Program-made: the position numbers and the translations under genes
Shown here: one piece after another, positions 63,987 to 64,000 of the stretch
How the letters are laid out: each line of letters starts with the position of its first letter
Numbering within the stretch: position 1 is the first letter of the stretch
DNA from: Silicimonas algicola
Lineage (GTDB): Bacteria; Pseudomonadota; Alphaproteobacteria; Rhodobacterales; Rhodobacteraceae
Assembly (NCBI RefSeq): GCF_003148765.1
Contig: NZ_QGGV01000006.1
Span: 62,001 to 126,000 of the forward strand
Direction of reading: 5' to 3'
DNA length: 64,000 nt
The notes under the pieces: generated by a model
The model's input: only the letters and a program-made list of their open reading frames with translations
Told to the model about the DNA's origin: nothing
The model's database searches: none

Positions 63987-64000
63987 GCTGCCCCAGGGCC

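Overview
The window is a GC-rich chromosomal segment of an alphaproteobacterium, most likely of the Rhodobacterales (Roseobacter/Rhodobacter relatives). The basis is the gene content: GcrA (alphaproteobacterial cell-cycle regulator), an HdaA-type DnaA regulator, the short alphaproteobacterial form of prolyl-tRNA synthetase, a membrane-anchored cytochrome c of the c_y/CycM type, DUF1194, DUF1523 and DUF2849 proteins, VPLPA-CTERM-type exported proteins, and the siroheme/sulfite-reductase cluster layout usual in that group. I see no rRNA, tRNA, CRISPR array, transposase, integrase or phage gene. Almost all of the window is core chromosome, with tightly packed genes and frequent ATGA/GTGA overlaps.

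Layout. 1-7 kb: a lipoprotein fragment (MlaA-like), RidA, a glycerophosphodiesterase, a GNAT protein, PhhB, an MscS channel, a peroxiredoxin, a ferredoxin-type reductase, RsmD and a DUF1194 protein. 7-18 kb: an AI-2E family permease, DnaB, the pyrimidine genes pyrE and pyrC, a glutaryl-CoA dehydrogenase, a large acidic OmpA-family protein and infC, which appears to use an ATC start codon. 18-24 kb: an assimilatory sulfur operon, cysG - DUF2849 - cysI - cysH fused to DUF934, with ferredoxin-NADP reductase downstream and a divergent Lrp-type regulator. 24-28 kb: a cytochrome P450, a DUF808 protein and two neighbouring proteins with C-terminal sorting signals. 28-34 kb: a complete YejABEF-type peptide/microcin C ABC importer. 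34-39 kb: cytochrome c, pheA, two GNATs, a GntR regulator, rimO and gcrA.

39-42 kb: argD and argF. They are preceded by a very short SD-led reading frame, [13 protein letters not shown], whose last four codons before the stop are arginine codons. These codons overlap an RNA dyad and are followed by a C-rich, G-poor leader. This looks like an arginine-sensing leader peptide and is the most interesting item in the window. 42-50 kb: the ppx/ppk polyphosphate pair around a crotonase, then hdaA, a TfoX-domain gene, a second AI-2E permease and proS. 50-56 kb: a MarR-controlled divergent pair, ThuA, a PQQ-type sugar dehydrogenase, an alpha/beta hydrolase, a P1/S58 peptidase and an SDR. 56-64 kb: DUF1523, parE, a clearly AT-rich foreign membrane-protein gene fused translationally to the end of parE, small stress-type proteins (a 43-aa Lys-rich protein, and CsbD with an EcfG-like promoter), two tandem cytochromes c, a small DMT-type membrane protein, and the LolCD lipoprotein exporter.

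Other cross-window patterns: three copies of a dispersed intergenic repeat (near 40.8, 41.8 and 56.5 kb), and six convergent gene pairs whose stop codons overlap by exactly 4 bp, five of them as CTAG. Functions are inferred from protein motifs and gene order read by eye; no database search was run.
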